From NCBI GenBank assembly GCA_017883485.1, contig JADGNM010000022.1, positions 1-13,438 on the forward strand: a stretch of 13,438 nucleotides of DNA, in the 5' to 3' direction. Position 1 is the stretch's first letter. Each line of letters begins with the position of its first letter. Origin of the DNA: Methanosarcina sp. (GTDB taxonomy: Archaea; Halobacteriota; Methanosarcinia; Methanosarcinales; Methanosarcinaceae). The notes beneath the pieces are model-generated. The model was not told where the DNA came from and made no database searches. It saw only the letters and a program-made list of their open reading frames with translations. A program made the translations under genes and the position numbers. Positions 5,742-13,438 of the stretch are shown here, in pieces.

Positions 5742-6298
5742 TGTTCTTACGTGGTTTCAGTGAATTTATCTGTAGACTTATCGGTTGACAATTTATAGTC
5801 AAAAAATAACAAGATAAGCATTACAAATCTGATAACACCAAAGTTCACCATTAACATAAGTAAATTATTTTGTCAATAATTATAAATAATTACCTAATGT
5901 TTGAGTCTCTAGAATCCTCAATAAATGTCTATTAAGTTATATAGGAATACTATTTGATGGCGTAGAAAAAGAAAATTAGACTATAATTTATCTAATTACC
6001 TTGATAAAAACTAATACTTTCATTAAATTATATATTTATGTAATAAATAGTCAAGTATAATAACTAAAAATTAAAATTAATTATATAAAAAACACAAAAG
6101 GATTATATATATGATGATTTATATCATTAACTCGGCCTCACTTAATAAAAATATTAATTAATACATCTGAATAATTTATATAACTTTGTCATTGTGATGG
6201 CTAATTGAATTGAAATCAACTTTTAGATTTTGATTAACCCAAAGAATATTAAAAAGCGTCATATTCTAGAATTAATCCCCCCATAATGGAGATAAAAT
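5742..6298. other. Long AT-rich divergent spacer
   Basis: This spacer of about 560 bp separates the divergent methyltransferase and secreted-protein genes. It is strongly AT-rich with many short A/T runs and stops in every frame, and no gene is supported. It holds a good TATA-like TTTATATAA at 6175-6183 for the rightward gene, and a small dyad TGATTTATATCA at about 6115-6126. Such long low-GC spacers are common between genes in Methanosarcina. Confidence 0.6.
6173..6184 (+). promoter_or_regulatory. Candidate TATA box of the secreted-protein gene
   Basis: AATTTATATAAC around 6174-6184 resembles an archaeal TATA box. It would start a transcript near 6208 with a leader of about 90 nt before ATG 6299. 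The choice among several AT-rich boxes is uncertain. Confidence 0.4.
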
Positions 6299-7546
6299 AT
6301 GAGTAAAAGTGGAGGAATAAAGGCATCATCCCTACTTGTCGGGATGTTGCTTTGCATGGCAGTAATGCAAACTGCAATCGCTCAACAAGAAAGTAATGAA
6401 CAGATAAATTCTGCATCCATGGAGAATGTAATAGTAGGGAATTCGACAAACACTATAGAACCACAATTCTATAGTACATATTTAACTGCTGGAAGTGTCA
6501 ACATTTTCACTGTAATGTTCACCAATACAGGAAATGAGACTCTCGTGTTAATACCGAAAGTAGTAGCTGTACCTAACAGTGAAAAGAACATAGATGAAAG
6601 CTGGATTAAGACGTCTCCCACAAATGTAAAGGTAGCACCCGGCTCAACGCAGAAATTTGACGTTGAAATAGATGTTCCCAGGGATACGGAGAGCGGGAGC
6701 TATCAGGCCAATATAGCCTTTACCGATGATCTTGTGCCGAATTCCAACCAATATGTCAATTCTATGCATATTGATCTCTCAGTCCAGGGTCTTTCAAAGA
6801 TCCAGCTTGAAACACAGTACATCTCTGATACCATTGAAGCCGGAAAGGAGTACGAATACCAAATAAAACTTAAAAACATGGCTACCAAAGACGTTACTAT
6901 AGACCCGAAAATACCCGAATACAGCAATTATTATGATCCAAGTTACATACCTGCCTTTGGCTCTGATGCAATTGGAATCTCTGCCCCCTCAATTATAAAA
7001 GCAGGCGAAACTGCTAACATGACCATCAAGGTAAAAGTTCCGGAAAACGCGACAGGAAGGTATTACGGGACAATTTCTATGAATGTTGATGGAGTAGTAA
7101 CTACCGACTTCACATCCAATCCGCAACTAAACCTGGATCTTAGCGTCCTTAAACAACCCCTCGTTCCTTATGTAAAAACTTTTAAGACCACGAACAAGAA
7201 ACCGATAACTGTTGAAGTTAATGGATATACAAATGAAAATCCCTGGTTAATATCACCAAAAAGAGAAAAACCCTCGTTTGAGCTCAAAATGAGATATAAC
7301 CACAAACGTGTCAAAATGACCTTTGTAAAATCAGTCGAGAGCAGTTCTATCGGTATTGTGGGGAGTTACCCCTTGGTATGGCCAATAGACGATAAATCAA
7401 TCTATCAGAATTATGGCAGCACCTTTGTAGAAACCTATACAGCACCCGGGGCTGTTGGGGATTGGGAACTTTCAATTCTTCCGAAGAATACGCAAAGCTT
7501 TGGATATTCGATAACTGTAGGAGATTCTAAACTTAATAAACCCTAG
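6299..7546 (+). CDS. Secreted protein with two Ig-like repeats, function unknown
   Basis: The 415-residue protein starts with a Sec signal peptide: basic N-terminus, hydrophobic core SLLVGMLLCMAVM, and AIA cleavage after about residue 28. Two beta-rich modules follow at about 55-165 and 170-285, and they share a pattern. VAPGSTQKFDVEIDVPRDT..GSY (112-135) parallels IKAGETANMTIKVKVPENA..GRY (233-255), and each is preceded by an AG...F/Y...N segment. The fold is probably immunoglobulin-like, as in COG1470-type surface proteins. The C-terminal part (290-415) is unlike the repeats. Possible N-glycosylation sites are N48, N79, N240 and N250. No membrane anchor or sorting signal is seen at the C-terminus, so it is likely released or bound to other envelope proteins. 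TGGAGAT (6287-6293) precedes ATG 6299. It ends in TAG, followed one codon later by TAA. Confidence 0.8.
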   Translation: MSKSGGIKASSLLVGMLLCMAVMQTAIAQQESNEQINSASMENVIVGNSTNTIEPQFYSTYLTAGSVNIFTVMFTNTGNETLVLIPKVVAVPNSEKNIDESWIKTSPTNVKVAPGSTQKFDVEIDVPRDTESGSYQANIAFTDDLVPNSNQYVNSMHIDLSVQGLSKIQLETQYISDTIEAGKEYEYQIKLKNMATKDVTIDPKIPEYSNYYDPSYIPAFGSDAIGISAPSIIKAGETANMTIKVKVPENATGRYYGTISMNVDGVVTTDFTSNPQLNLDLSVLKQPLVPYVKTFKTTNKKPITVEVNGYTNENPWLISPKREKPSFELKMRYNHKRVKMTFVKSVESSSIGIVGSYPLVWPIDDKSIYQNYGSTFVETYTAPGAVGDWELSILPKNTQSFGYSITVGDSKLNKP

Positions 7547-7552
7547 GATTAA
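7544..7552 (+). other. Tandem stop TAG-GAT-TAA
   Basis: The secreted-protein gene stops at TAG 7544-7546 and has an in-frame TAA at 7550-7552. If UAG were read as pyrrolysine, the protein would gain only two residues. A close second stop is an arrangement expected where amber termination may be leaky. Confidence 0.7.
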
Positions 7553-7579
7553 TTGCACTTGAATACAGACTAAATTGAT

Positions 7580-7631
7580 GAGAGAAGCTGATGGTGGTCG
7601 TTCTACCTCAGCTATCTCTCTTTAATATTTT
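7580..7631. terminator. Terminator hairpin between converging genes
   Basis: GAGAGA-AGCTGA (7580-7591) pairs with TCAGCT-a-TCTCTC (7608-7613, 7615-7620, one bulged A). An inner GGT/ACC pairing can extend the stem. TTTAATATTTT follows on the plus strand. It lies between the secreted-protein gene and the hydantoinase fusion gene, whose TAA overlaps the last bases, and could stop transcription from either side. Confidence 0.6.
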
Positions 7632-10600
7632 ACAAAATTCGCTGCACAAAGATCTGCTTTTTCTCATGCCTGCAGGTTTCAGATCTGCCATACCCCCCAC
7701 CGCCAGGGGTTTCGATTACGAAAACATCCCCGCACTTCAACTTTAACTCAGCCTGTCCTCCAACTCCGATAACGCCGCCGTCCCTGTGAATAAGCGTGTT
7801 CTTTCCACACTTTCCGGGCATTCCGCCTTTGAGCCCGAAGGGCGGAAGTTTCCTGTGGCTTGAGAGGATGGCAGCATCCATGTCCTTTAAGAACCTGAAT
7901 TTCCGGACAACCCCGTTCCCACCCCTGAATTCACCTTCTCCTCCGCTTCCCTGCCGGATGGAAAACTCCTCAAGCAAAACAGGGAACCTCGTTTCAAGTA
8001 TCTCAGGATCCGTGATTCTCGAGTTTGTCATGTGAGTGTGGACAGCGTCTGTTCCTGGAAAATCTGGGCCTGCACCTGCACCTCCGCAGATGGTTTCATA
8101 GTACTGGAAATCAGCATTTCCAAAAGTGAAATTATTCATCGTACCCTGGGAAGCCGCAAGCTTTCCAAGTGCTCCGAAAAGCGCATCAACAATGTACTGC
8201 GATGTTTCAACATTGCCTGCAACAACAGCTGCAGGAGGCATGGGGCTGAGCATGGAATTCTCAGGTATGACAATCTGAAGCGGCCTCAAACAGCCCGCAT
8301 TAAGAGGAATATCACTCTTTACAAGTGTCCTGAAAGCGTAAAGGACGGCAGCTATGCAAACAGATGCAGGAGCATTGAAATTATTCGAAAGCTGGGAAGA
8401 GGTGCCTGTAAAATCGATTCTGGCACCCCGGTTCTCCCGGTCAATTGTAACCTTAACTCTAATTGCACTCCCGTCATCAAGCAGATAACTGAATTCCCCA
8501 GCTGCAAGCCTGTCAATAACTCTTCTGACGGCTTCTTCGGCATTGTCCTGCACATGGCCCATATACGCTTCAACGGTAGAACGGGAAAACTCTTTGACCA
8601 TCCTTCGAAGTTCATGAAGTCCTTTTTCATTTGCAGCAATCTGTGCGCGGATATCTGCGATATTCTGCTCAGGATTTCTTGCCGGGTACCTCCCCGAGTT
8701 CAGCCACGCTTTTAACCTTTCTTCGCAGAAACGGCCCTGTTTGACGATCTTCATTCCCTCGCTCAATACACCTTCTTCCTCAATAGTCCTGCTGCCAGGC
8801 GGCACGGATCCAGGACTGATTCCTCCAATATCGGCATGGTGACCCCTGGAAGCAAGGTAAAACAGAACCTCTTTTGAAAGAATTTCTCCGGGAAGAATAT
8901 CTTCTGAAGGAACTTCTTCGGAAAGAGCGTTTCCGGAACTGCCAAACAAAGGAGTAATAACCGTGATATCCGGGAGATGAGTGCCTCCATGGTAGGGAGA
9001 ATTAATCAAGAAAACATCCCCGACATTCATTTCCTTAAACTGTGTCCTGATAAGGGATTTTACACATTCTCCCATCGAACCCAGATGTACAGGGATATGC
9101 GGCGCATTAGCTATCAAATTCCCATGCCTGTCGAAAATCGCGCAGGAGAAATCCAGCCGCTCTTTTATATTTACCGAGTAAGCCGTATTCTGCAAAGTAT
9201 AGCCCATCTGTTCGGCAACAGACATGAACCTGTTATTGAAGATCTCGAGCATTACAGGATCTGCATCCGTCCCGATGGCTGCAAGGGTCGGGAGCGGAAT
9301 TTTCCTATTCAGGAGGAGGTGGTTGCGTTCGGTAATTTTTCCCTCCCAGCCGGGTTCGAGGATAATTGTCGTGTTTTTCTCAATAAGAACAGCAGGCCCA
9401 TTTACGCAGGCCCCCGGCTTGAGTTCTTCCCTCTGGAAAACCGGAGTCTTATGGAATTCCCCATAACTGAACATTTGAACCGCGGATACAGGAGCAAAAG
9501 CAGGAATTGGTTCAATTTCCAGCACTGGGTCGGAAACCCTTTCCGTAATCTCTATCACCTCTACCGAAACAGCTTCAACAACCACGGGTTTTCCCTCCAT
9601 TACAAACCCGAAGCGCTTCTTGTAAGCTTCCTCAAAACTGTTCCTGAGAGTATCCATATCTGCAAAATCCACAAGCAAATGAGTGTCCGAACCTGCATAC
9701 CGCATATGTACTTTGAAGAGTACAATTATGTGGTCCTCAATATGGTTTTCTATATGGTCTTCTATATGGTCTTCTATATGGTCTTCTATATGGTCTTTCA
9801 CTCCCTGCTCAAGCATAGAAAAGCGTCCTTCCTTTTCCAGCTCTGAAAACACGGTTTTCAAATCCCCTATCAGACTGTCTGACAGCTCGGTGCCAACATA
9901 GCGCTCTTTTATCAGCCTCTGGTCTGCAAGCCCCATGCCGTAAGCTGAAAGGACGCCTGCAAACGGATGAATGAAGATACTTTTAATTCCAAGACTGTCT
10001 GCAACCCTGCAGGCATGCTGGGCAGCGGCTCCCCCAAAGCAGCAAAGAGTATATTCTTTTATATTGTATCCCCGCTGGACCGAGATTTTCTTAATGGCAA
10101 TTGCCATATTCTCGACTGCAACTGAAAAGAAACCTTCCGCTACCTGCTCAGGTGTTCGAACAATGCTGCTTTCACCTGAAACCTCCTTTGCAAGCTCAGT
10201 AAATTTCCTGCGCACAAGCTCGGAATCAAGGGCCTGGTCCGCATTGGGCCCAAACAGCTTCGGGAAAAATTCAGGCTGCAATTTCCCAAGCATGACATTG
10301 CAGTCGGTAACCGTAAGGGGTCCGCCTTTTCGGTAACACGCCGGTCCGGGGTCCGAACCTGCCGAATCCGGGCCTACCCTGAACCTGCTTCCCTCGTAAT
10401 GAAGAATGGAACCTCCGCCTGCTGCAACAGTGTGGATGCGCATCATAGGAGAGCGAAGGCGCACACCTGCGATCTCGGTTTCAAGACTGCGCTCGTACTC
10501 TCCGCTGTACTGAGCCACATCCGTAGATGTGCCCCCCATATCGAAAGTAATGACTTTCCGTGCCCCAGCCGCAAGAGAAGTTGCAACCGCTCCCACGATT

Positions 10601-11418
10601 CCGCCTGCAGGCCCGGATAAGATGCAGTCTTTGCCCTGAAAAGCTTCCGCAGCAATAAGCCCTCCACTGGACTGCATGAACATGAGCCTGGGATTTCTTT
10701 CTTCTCCCTCTACTTTTTCCTCAAGAGTTTCCTGAACCAGGTCAACGTACCTGCGGAGTACCGGAGATAGATAAGCGTCCACAACAGTTGTTTCCCCCCT
10801 GCTCACGAGTTTTATTAACGGGCTTGCCTTATGAGAAAGGGATACCTGCATAAAACCGATCTCCCTGGCAAGCTTTCCAAGTTTCGATTCATGCTCAGGA
10901 TACCTGTAAGCATGCATAAGGACAATGGCAGCTGAACGGATGCCGGCTTTGAAAGCCATTTCAAGCTCTTTTCTTACATTTTCAAGATCCAGGGGCACAA
11001 ATTCTTTCCCATCCGCCCCGAGTCTTTCGGAAACTTCGATAACCCTTTCATACAACTGATCCGGAAGTTCAATCTTCTGAGCAAAAATATCCGGACGGTT
11101 CTGGTACCCTATTCTCAAAGCATCCCCAAATCCCCGGGTTATAATAAGAACAGTACGTTCCCCTTTCCGCTCAAGTAGAGCGTTTGTGCCAACTGTTGTC
11201 CCCATCTTTACGGCTTCTATCATTTCTGCAGGCAGGGATGCATCTCCAGGCAGCTCCAGGATCTTTCGAATTCCATGCATGGCTGCATCTTTATAGTGAT
11301 GCGGATCTTCGGAAAGAAGTTTATATGTGATCAGTTTTCCATCAGGGCTGCGGGCTACTATATCAGTAAACGTGCCTCCGCGGTCTATCCAGAACTGCCA
11401 TCGTGTTTTGGGGGACAT
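7630..11418 (-). CDS. Fused hydantoinase A/B (5-oxoprolinase-type ATP-dependent amidohydrolase)
   Basis: One 1262-residue protein joins HyuA (about 1-705) to HyuB (about 715-1245), as in eukaryotic 5-oxoprolinase (about 1290 aa). The family opens cyclic amides such as 5-oxoproline or hydantoins using ATP. HyuA shows [13 protein letters not shown] (9-21), [23 protein letters not shown] (267-277), [12 protein letters not shown] (291-302) and [12 protein letters not shown] (459-470), the actin-like ATPase loops. HyuB shows [27 protein letters not shown] (806-819), [10 protein letters not shown] (857-866) and a glycine-rich end TPGGGGYG, with likely metal ligands among H810, H814, D817, H860, H861 and D863. 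Two in-frame tandem-repeat insertions occur: HIED units at 543-563 and pentapeptides at about 831-851. Both lie between conserved blocks. ATG 11418 has no clear Shine-Dalgarno, so a short or leaderless transcript is possible. The exact substrate is not certain; 5-oxoproline is the first guess. Several long antisense frames are shadows of it. Confidence 0.88.
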   Translation of the reverse strand: MSPKTRWQFWIDRGGTFTDIVARSPDGKLITYKLLSEDPHHYKDAAMHGIRKILELPGDASLPAEMIEAVKMGTTVGTNALLERKGERTVLIITRGFGDALRIGYQNRPDIFAQKIELPDQLYERVIEVSERLGADGKEFVPLDLENVRKELEMAFKAGIRSAAIVLMHAYRYPEHESKLGKLAREIGFMQVSLSHKASPLIKLVSRGETTVVDAYLSPVLRRYVDLVQETLEEKVEGEERNPRLMFMQSSGGLIAAEAFQGKDCILSGPAGGIVGAVATSLAAGARKVITFDMGGTSTDVAQYSGEYERSLETEIAGVRLRSPMMRIHTVAAGGGSILHYEGSRFRVGPDSAGSDPGPACYRKGGPLTVTDCNVMLGKLQPEFFPKLFGPNADQALDSELVRRKFTELAKEVSGESSIVRTPEQVAEGFFSVAVENMAIAIKKISVQRGYNIKEYTLCCFGGAAAQHACRVADSLGIKSIFIHPFAGVLSAYGMGLADQRLIKERYVGTELSDSLIGDLKTVFSELEKEGRFSMLEQGVKDHIEDHIEDHIEDHIENHIEDHIIVLFKVHMRYAGSDTHLLVDFADMDTLRNSFEEAYKKRFGFVMEGKPVVVEAVSVEVIEITERVSDPVLEIEPIPAFAPVSAVQMFSYGEFHKTPVFQREELKPGACVNGPAVLIEKNTTIILEPGWEGKITERNHLLLNRKIPLPTLAAIGTDADPVMLEIFNNRFMSVAEQMGYTLQNTAYSVNIKERLDFSCAIFDRHGNLIANAPHIPVHLGSMGECVKSLIRTQFKEMNVGDVFLINSPYHGGTHLPDITVITPLFGSSGNALSEEVPSEDILPGEILSKEVLFYLASRGHHADIGGISPGSVPPGSRTIEEEGVLSEGMKIVKQGRFCEERLKAWLNSGRYPARNPEQNIADIRAQIAANEKGLHELRRMVKEFSRSTVEAYMGHVQDNAEEAVRRVIDRLAAGEFSYLLDDGSAIRVKVTIDRENRGARIDFTGTSSQLSNNFNAPASVCIAAVLYAFRTLVKSDIPLNAGCLRPLQIVIPENSMLSPMPPAAVVAGNVETSQYIVDALFGALGKLAASQGTMNNFTFGNADFQYYETICGGAGAGPDFPGTDAVHTHMTNSRITDPEILETRFPVLLEEFSIRQGSGGEGEFRGGNGVVRKFRFLKDMDAAILSSHRKLPPFGLKGGMPGKCGKNTLIHRDGGVIGVGGQAELKLKCGDVFVIETPGGGGYGRSETCRHEKKQIFVQRIL
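8870..8929. repeat. 15-bp coding minisatellite in the HyuB half
   Basis: Four 15-bp units occur at 8870-8884, 8885-8899, 8900-8914 and 8915-8929, with pattern TCTYYKGRARGAAYW. A decayed fifth unit follows from 8930. On the coding strand they give the pentapeptides [15 protein letters not shown] and ILSKE. The units have diverged, so the expansion is older than the 12-bp array in the same gene. It lies between VITPLF and the [10 protein letters not shown] motif, where family members normally have a short link. Confidence 0.75.
9728..9799. repeat. 12-bp coding minisatellite in the HyuA half
   Basis: Six units of ATATGGTCTTCT lie head to tail. Three are perfect copies at 9752-9787, with degenerate copies before (9728-9751) and after (9788-9799). 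Read on the coding strand they give D-HIE-D-HIE repeats ending [10 protein letters not shown] (about residues 542-563). The near identity of the central copies suggests recent slippage. The period of 12 keeps the frame whatever the copy number. Confidence 0.9.
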
Positions 11419-11564
11419 GAAAAGAGTAATTGTATATGTTGTATTAATTATTAATTGAGTTTAGATTTCTTCTAAATTCTAATATTCAAAGAGTTTAAAT
11501 GCATTGAACCTTTTTGATTGTTAATAAGTGAATTGGGAAAATCTGTTCAAGAGAGGACATCGAA
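11419..11564. promoter_or_regulatory. Divergent promoter region
   Basis: This 146-bp spacer separates the hydantoinase fusion (leftward) from the metallophosphoesterase (rightward). AGTTTAAATGC at 11492-11502 is a candidate TATA box for the rightward gene, with a leader of about 40 nt. For the leftward gene, TTAATAATTAAT (about 11443-11455) is the best box, and would give a very short leader in keeping with the absence of a Shine-Dalgarno site. Confidence 0.4.
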
Positions 11565-12929
11565 ATGACAGGAACATCAATAATTGCGGTCTCAGATGTG
11601 CATCTTGGTATGATTATTGGAAACGACAAATCCCCGGACGAAAAAAAGAGAGAATCTCAATTTAGAGATTTTCTTGAGACCCTGGATTTCAGCAGGATTA
11701 GCGACTTTATTCTTCTTGGAGACATACTGGATTTTTGGAGACATGACCACTTAAACGTAATTATTGATGAGAGTTGTCATGTGGATAAGTTAAAAGAAAT
11801 GAAGAGTAGGTATAATAATACAAATTTTCATTACATTGCTGGGAATCACGATTATCATTTACTCCGGTTGAAAGAAAACGGGGCTGATTATCCCATTGAT
11901 ATAAAAAAATCTATTGAAATCAAGAGTAAAGATGAAGTATTTTATTTTATTCATGGATATCAACTTGAAGTGCTGAGTTGGAGCTTATATAAATCGCTTT
12001 CTTTGTACGAAGAATTTTGTGAAGATATGTGCCTGGTCGGTGAAGAAATAGGTAGGTTTGCAGATAACCTGTGGAAACACTACCTTGAAAGAATAATCCA
12101 AGGAATTATTTCGAGCTCAAGTCCTGCAGGAAAATTAAGCCAGCATAATCTTGAAATTCAGAAAGCTGGGGAATCGGAGTGCATTCCTGAATCCAAAGAA
12201 GCTATGCCAGATGTGACACCAAAAAGTACAATGGAAGAAATATTGTATAAATCTAACGAACTTTTAGCTCAGATCGAAACCGAAGAAGCAGCACAAAAAC
12301 TTGAGGAAACGCAAGAAACAACTCGTCCCCTGGAAATCTCACCTGTGAACCTGGATACAATAAAAGCAGAAATAAAAAAACGAATAGAAGACTTTGTTGG
12401 AAAAGCAGAGAAAGTAAACGATGTAATAAAAGATATAGAACGGTTTGAAATTGAGCAAAATCTTCTCCTCCCTCCGGAAGAAAGGATAAAACCGAGAGAG
12501 ACAAACGTGAAAGAATTACAAGAAGAGATTACGGAGTTATCAAACCTGAAGCGCGCTATTGAGAAATATTTGGAGTCCATTTTAGAAACAATTAAAGAAA
12601 TTTCGGCGCCGTTGTATGAAAAGCTTAATCATTATTATGAATGGATTCATGGATTGGTAATTCCAAAGGATTATTTCACTATTAGAGATATAGCGGGATC
12701 GGATGCCAGACACTATATGTTTGGAATTAAAAAAGATCAGTATCTCATATATGGCCACACTCATGAAGCATATCTCGATAAGGATAAAAAAGTTGCAAAC
12801 ACTGGCTGCTGGGGCGTCCAGACTAATCAGAAGGATAAAGAATTCCTGTATATTGAAATAATCGATGATGATGTTAAAATAATGAGTTTTATCGATAAGG
12901 ATAGCGGTTCAAATGAATGGAAACCTTGA
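11565..12929 (+). CDS. Calcineurin-like metallophosphoesterase with coiled-coil insert
   Basis: All the signature blocks of the calcineurin-like phosphoesterase fold are present: SDVHLG (D11, H13), LLGDILDFW (D53), AGNHDY (N94, H95), FIHGY (H130) and YGHTHEA (H398, H400). Together they bind two metal ions. The block spacing at the start resembles LpxH-like enzymes, but archaea make no lipid A, so the substrate is unknown. Between H130 and H398 lie 267 residues, far more than usual. About 220-350 of this is charged, heptad-like sequence (EEILYKSNELLAQIETEEA, VKELQEEITELSNLKRAIEK), predicting long helices or a coiled coil projecting from the domain. No signal peptide is seen, so it is probably cytosolic. 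GAGAGGA (11551-11557) precedes ATG 11565. The gene stands alone, upstream of adenine deaminase on the same strand with a 110-bp gap. Confidence 0.85.
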   Translation: MTGTSIIAVSDVHLGMIIGNDKSPDEKKRESQFRDFLETLDFSRISDFILLGDILDFWRHDHLNVIIDESCHVDKLKEMKSRYNNTNFHYIAGNHDYHLLRLKENGADYPIDIKKSIEIKSKDEVFYFIHGYQLEVLSWSLYKSLSLYEEFCEDMCLVGEEIGRFADNLWKHYLERIIQGIISSSSPAGKLSQHNLEIQKAGESECIPESKEAMPDVTPKSTMEEILYKSNELLAQIETEEAAQKLEETQETTRPLEISPVNLDTIKAEIKKRIEDFVGKAEKVNDVIKDIERFEIEQNLLLPPEERIKPRETNVKELQEEITELSNLKRAIEKYLESILETIKEISAPLYEKLNHYYEWIHGLVIPKDYFTIRDIAGSDARHYMFGIKKDQYLIYGHTHEAYLDKDKKVANTGCWGVQTNQKDKEFLYIEIIDDDVKIMSFIDKDSGSNEWKP

Positions 12930-13003
12930 GTTTCAAAGTCCGTTAATTCGAATCTGTTGCAATCCTGACAGATATAACAGAATTGCTTAACATCGGAAGT
13001 CTA

Positions 13004-13015
13004 GAAATATTTAAA
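13004..13015 (+). promoter_or_regulatory. TATA box of the adenine deaminase gene
   Basis: GAAATATTTAAA at 13004-13015 is a good archaeal TATA-like box. It lies about 25-30 nt before ATG 13040, which predicts a leaderless or very short-leader transcript. TTGATC at 13031-13036 is only a partial Shine-Dalgarno match. Confidence 0.5.
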
Positions 13016-13039
13016 CATTAGCGGCTGCAATTGATCAAC

Positions 13040-13438
13040 ATGAAAACATACCAGGGAATTATTGTTGACGCTATATCCAGAAGGCAGTTTAAAGGGGAGA
13101 TTGCCGTTGAAAATGGAACTATTATTCATATAGAAAAGAAGGAGCACGATAATGAGCAGTACATCCTTCCAGGGCTTGTAGACTCCCATGTGCATATAGA
13201 AAGTTCCATGACCGTGCCTTCGGTTTTTGCCCGAATGGTAGTTGCAAGAGGAACGGTTGCAGTGGTTAGCGACCCTCATGAGATCGCAAACGTGATGGGG
13301 GAAGTTGGCATTGATTACATGCTTGAAGATTCGAAAAAAGCTTCTCTGAAGGTCTTTTTCGGGGTGCCTTCGTGTGTGCCGGCTACACCATTCGAATCCT
13401 CAGGAGCTGTACTGGATGCGGCAGCTGTGGACCGGCTG
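13040..13438 (+). CDS. ade: Adenine deaminase, N-terminal part (cut by window end)
   Basis: This is the first 133 codons of an amidohydrolase-fold adenine deaminase (COG1001 type), which converts adenine to hypoxanthine and ammonia in purine salvage. Visible family marks are an N-terminal beta region ending GEIAVENGTIIHIE, LPGLVDSHVHIESSM with the metal-binding H50 and H52, TVAVVSDPHEIANVMG (72-87) and FFGVPSCVPATPFE (106-119). Together these are distinctive for Ade rather than other amidohydrolases. ATG 13040 is supported by the TATA box at 13004-13015 and by the position of the first strand, MKTYQGIIVDA. Family members are usually over 500 residues, so most of the gene lies beyond the window. 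It is separated from the metallophosphoesterase by 110 bp and appears to have its own promoter. Confidence 0.92.
   Translation, partial: MKTYQGIIVDAISRRQFKGEIAVENGTIIHIEKKEHDNEQYILPGLVDSHVHIESSMTVPSVFARMVVARGTVAVVSDPHEIANVMGEVGIDYMLEDSKKASLKVFFGVPSCVPATPFESSGAVLDAAAVDRL

Noticed and set aside
8032..8715. Plus-strand 227-codon open frame
   Set aside because: Antisense to conserved HyuB sequence, with no recognisable domain or Shine-Dalgarno.
8977..9846. Plus-strand 289-codon open frame
   Set aside because: It lies wholly antisense to the hydantoinase fusion, whose conserved motifs are unambiguous. Its [12 protein letters not shown] run is only the reverse reading of the HIED repeat.
13001..13279. 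Minus-strand 92-codon frame near the right end
   Set aside because: It overlaps the start of adenine deaminase, whose plus-strand motifs (VDSHVHIESS, SDPHEIANV) are unmistakable.

Overview
The window looks like a stretch of a methanogenic archaeal chromosome, most likely Methanosarcina or a close relative. The evidence is two archaellin genes with class III (archaeal prepilin-type) signal peptides, Shine-Dalgarno sites of the GGTGA/GGAG type, TATA-like boxes rather than bacterial -10/-35 promoters, long AT-rich spacers, and an archaeal-type adenine deaminase. The genus is an inference. It matters because Methanosarcina can decode UAG as pyrrolysine, and one gene here has an in-frame TAG.

Layout from left to right. 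(1) 1-1007: a possible divergent gene start at the left edge, a 15-bp tandem repeat, and a DUF6325-type gene whose last 22 codons are displaced by a one-base frameshift. (2) 1008-2722: an AT-rich spacer, a possibly structured leader RNA, and two tandem archaellin genes. The first has an in-frame TAG at codon 132, and the frame stays open for 69 more codons to a TGA 11 bp before the second gene. (3) 2733-4652: an inverted repeat between converging genes, a PepD-type M20 peptidase on the minus strand, and a broken NUDIX hydrolase upstream of it. (4) 4653-5734: a spacer with a short TAG-interrupted frame and a 16-bp duplication, then a minus-strand SAM-dependent methyltransferase. (5) 5735-7631: a long AT-rich divergent spacer, a secreted protein with two Ig-like repeats that ends TAG-GAT-TAA, and a terminator hairpin. 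(6) 7630-11418: a fused HyuA-HyuB (5-oxoprolinase/hydantoinase-type) gene with two separate in-frame minisatellites. (7) 11565-13438: a metallophosphoesterase split by a long coiled-coil insert, then the 5' part of adenine deaminase, cut by the window edge.

The genes do not form one pathway. Only the two archaellins look like an operon, and no archaellum motor or assembly gene is present. The remaining genes are single transcription units: a peptidase, an ATP-dependent amidohydrolase, a purine salvage enzyme, a methyltransferase and a secreted protein. The points most worth following are the amber-interrupted archaellin with its possible leader RNA, the coding minisatellites in the hydantoinase fusion, and the decaying NUDIX and frameshifted DUF6325 genes. 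No rRNA, tRNA, CRISPR array or intact insertion sequence was seen.
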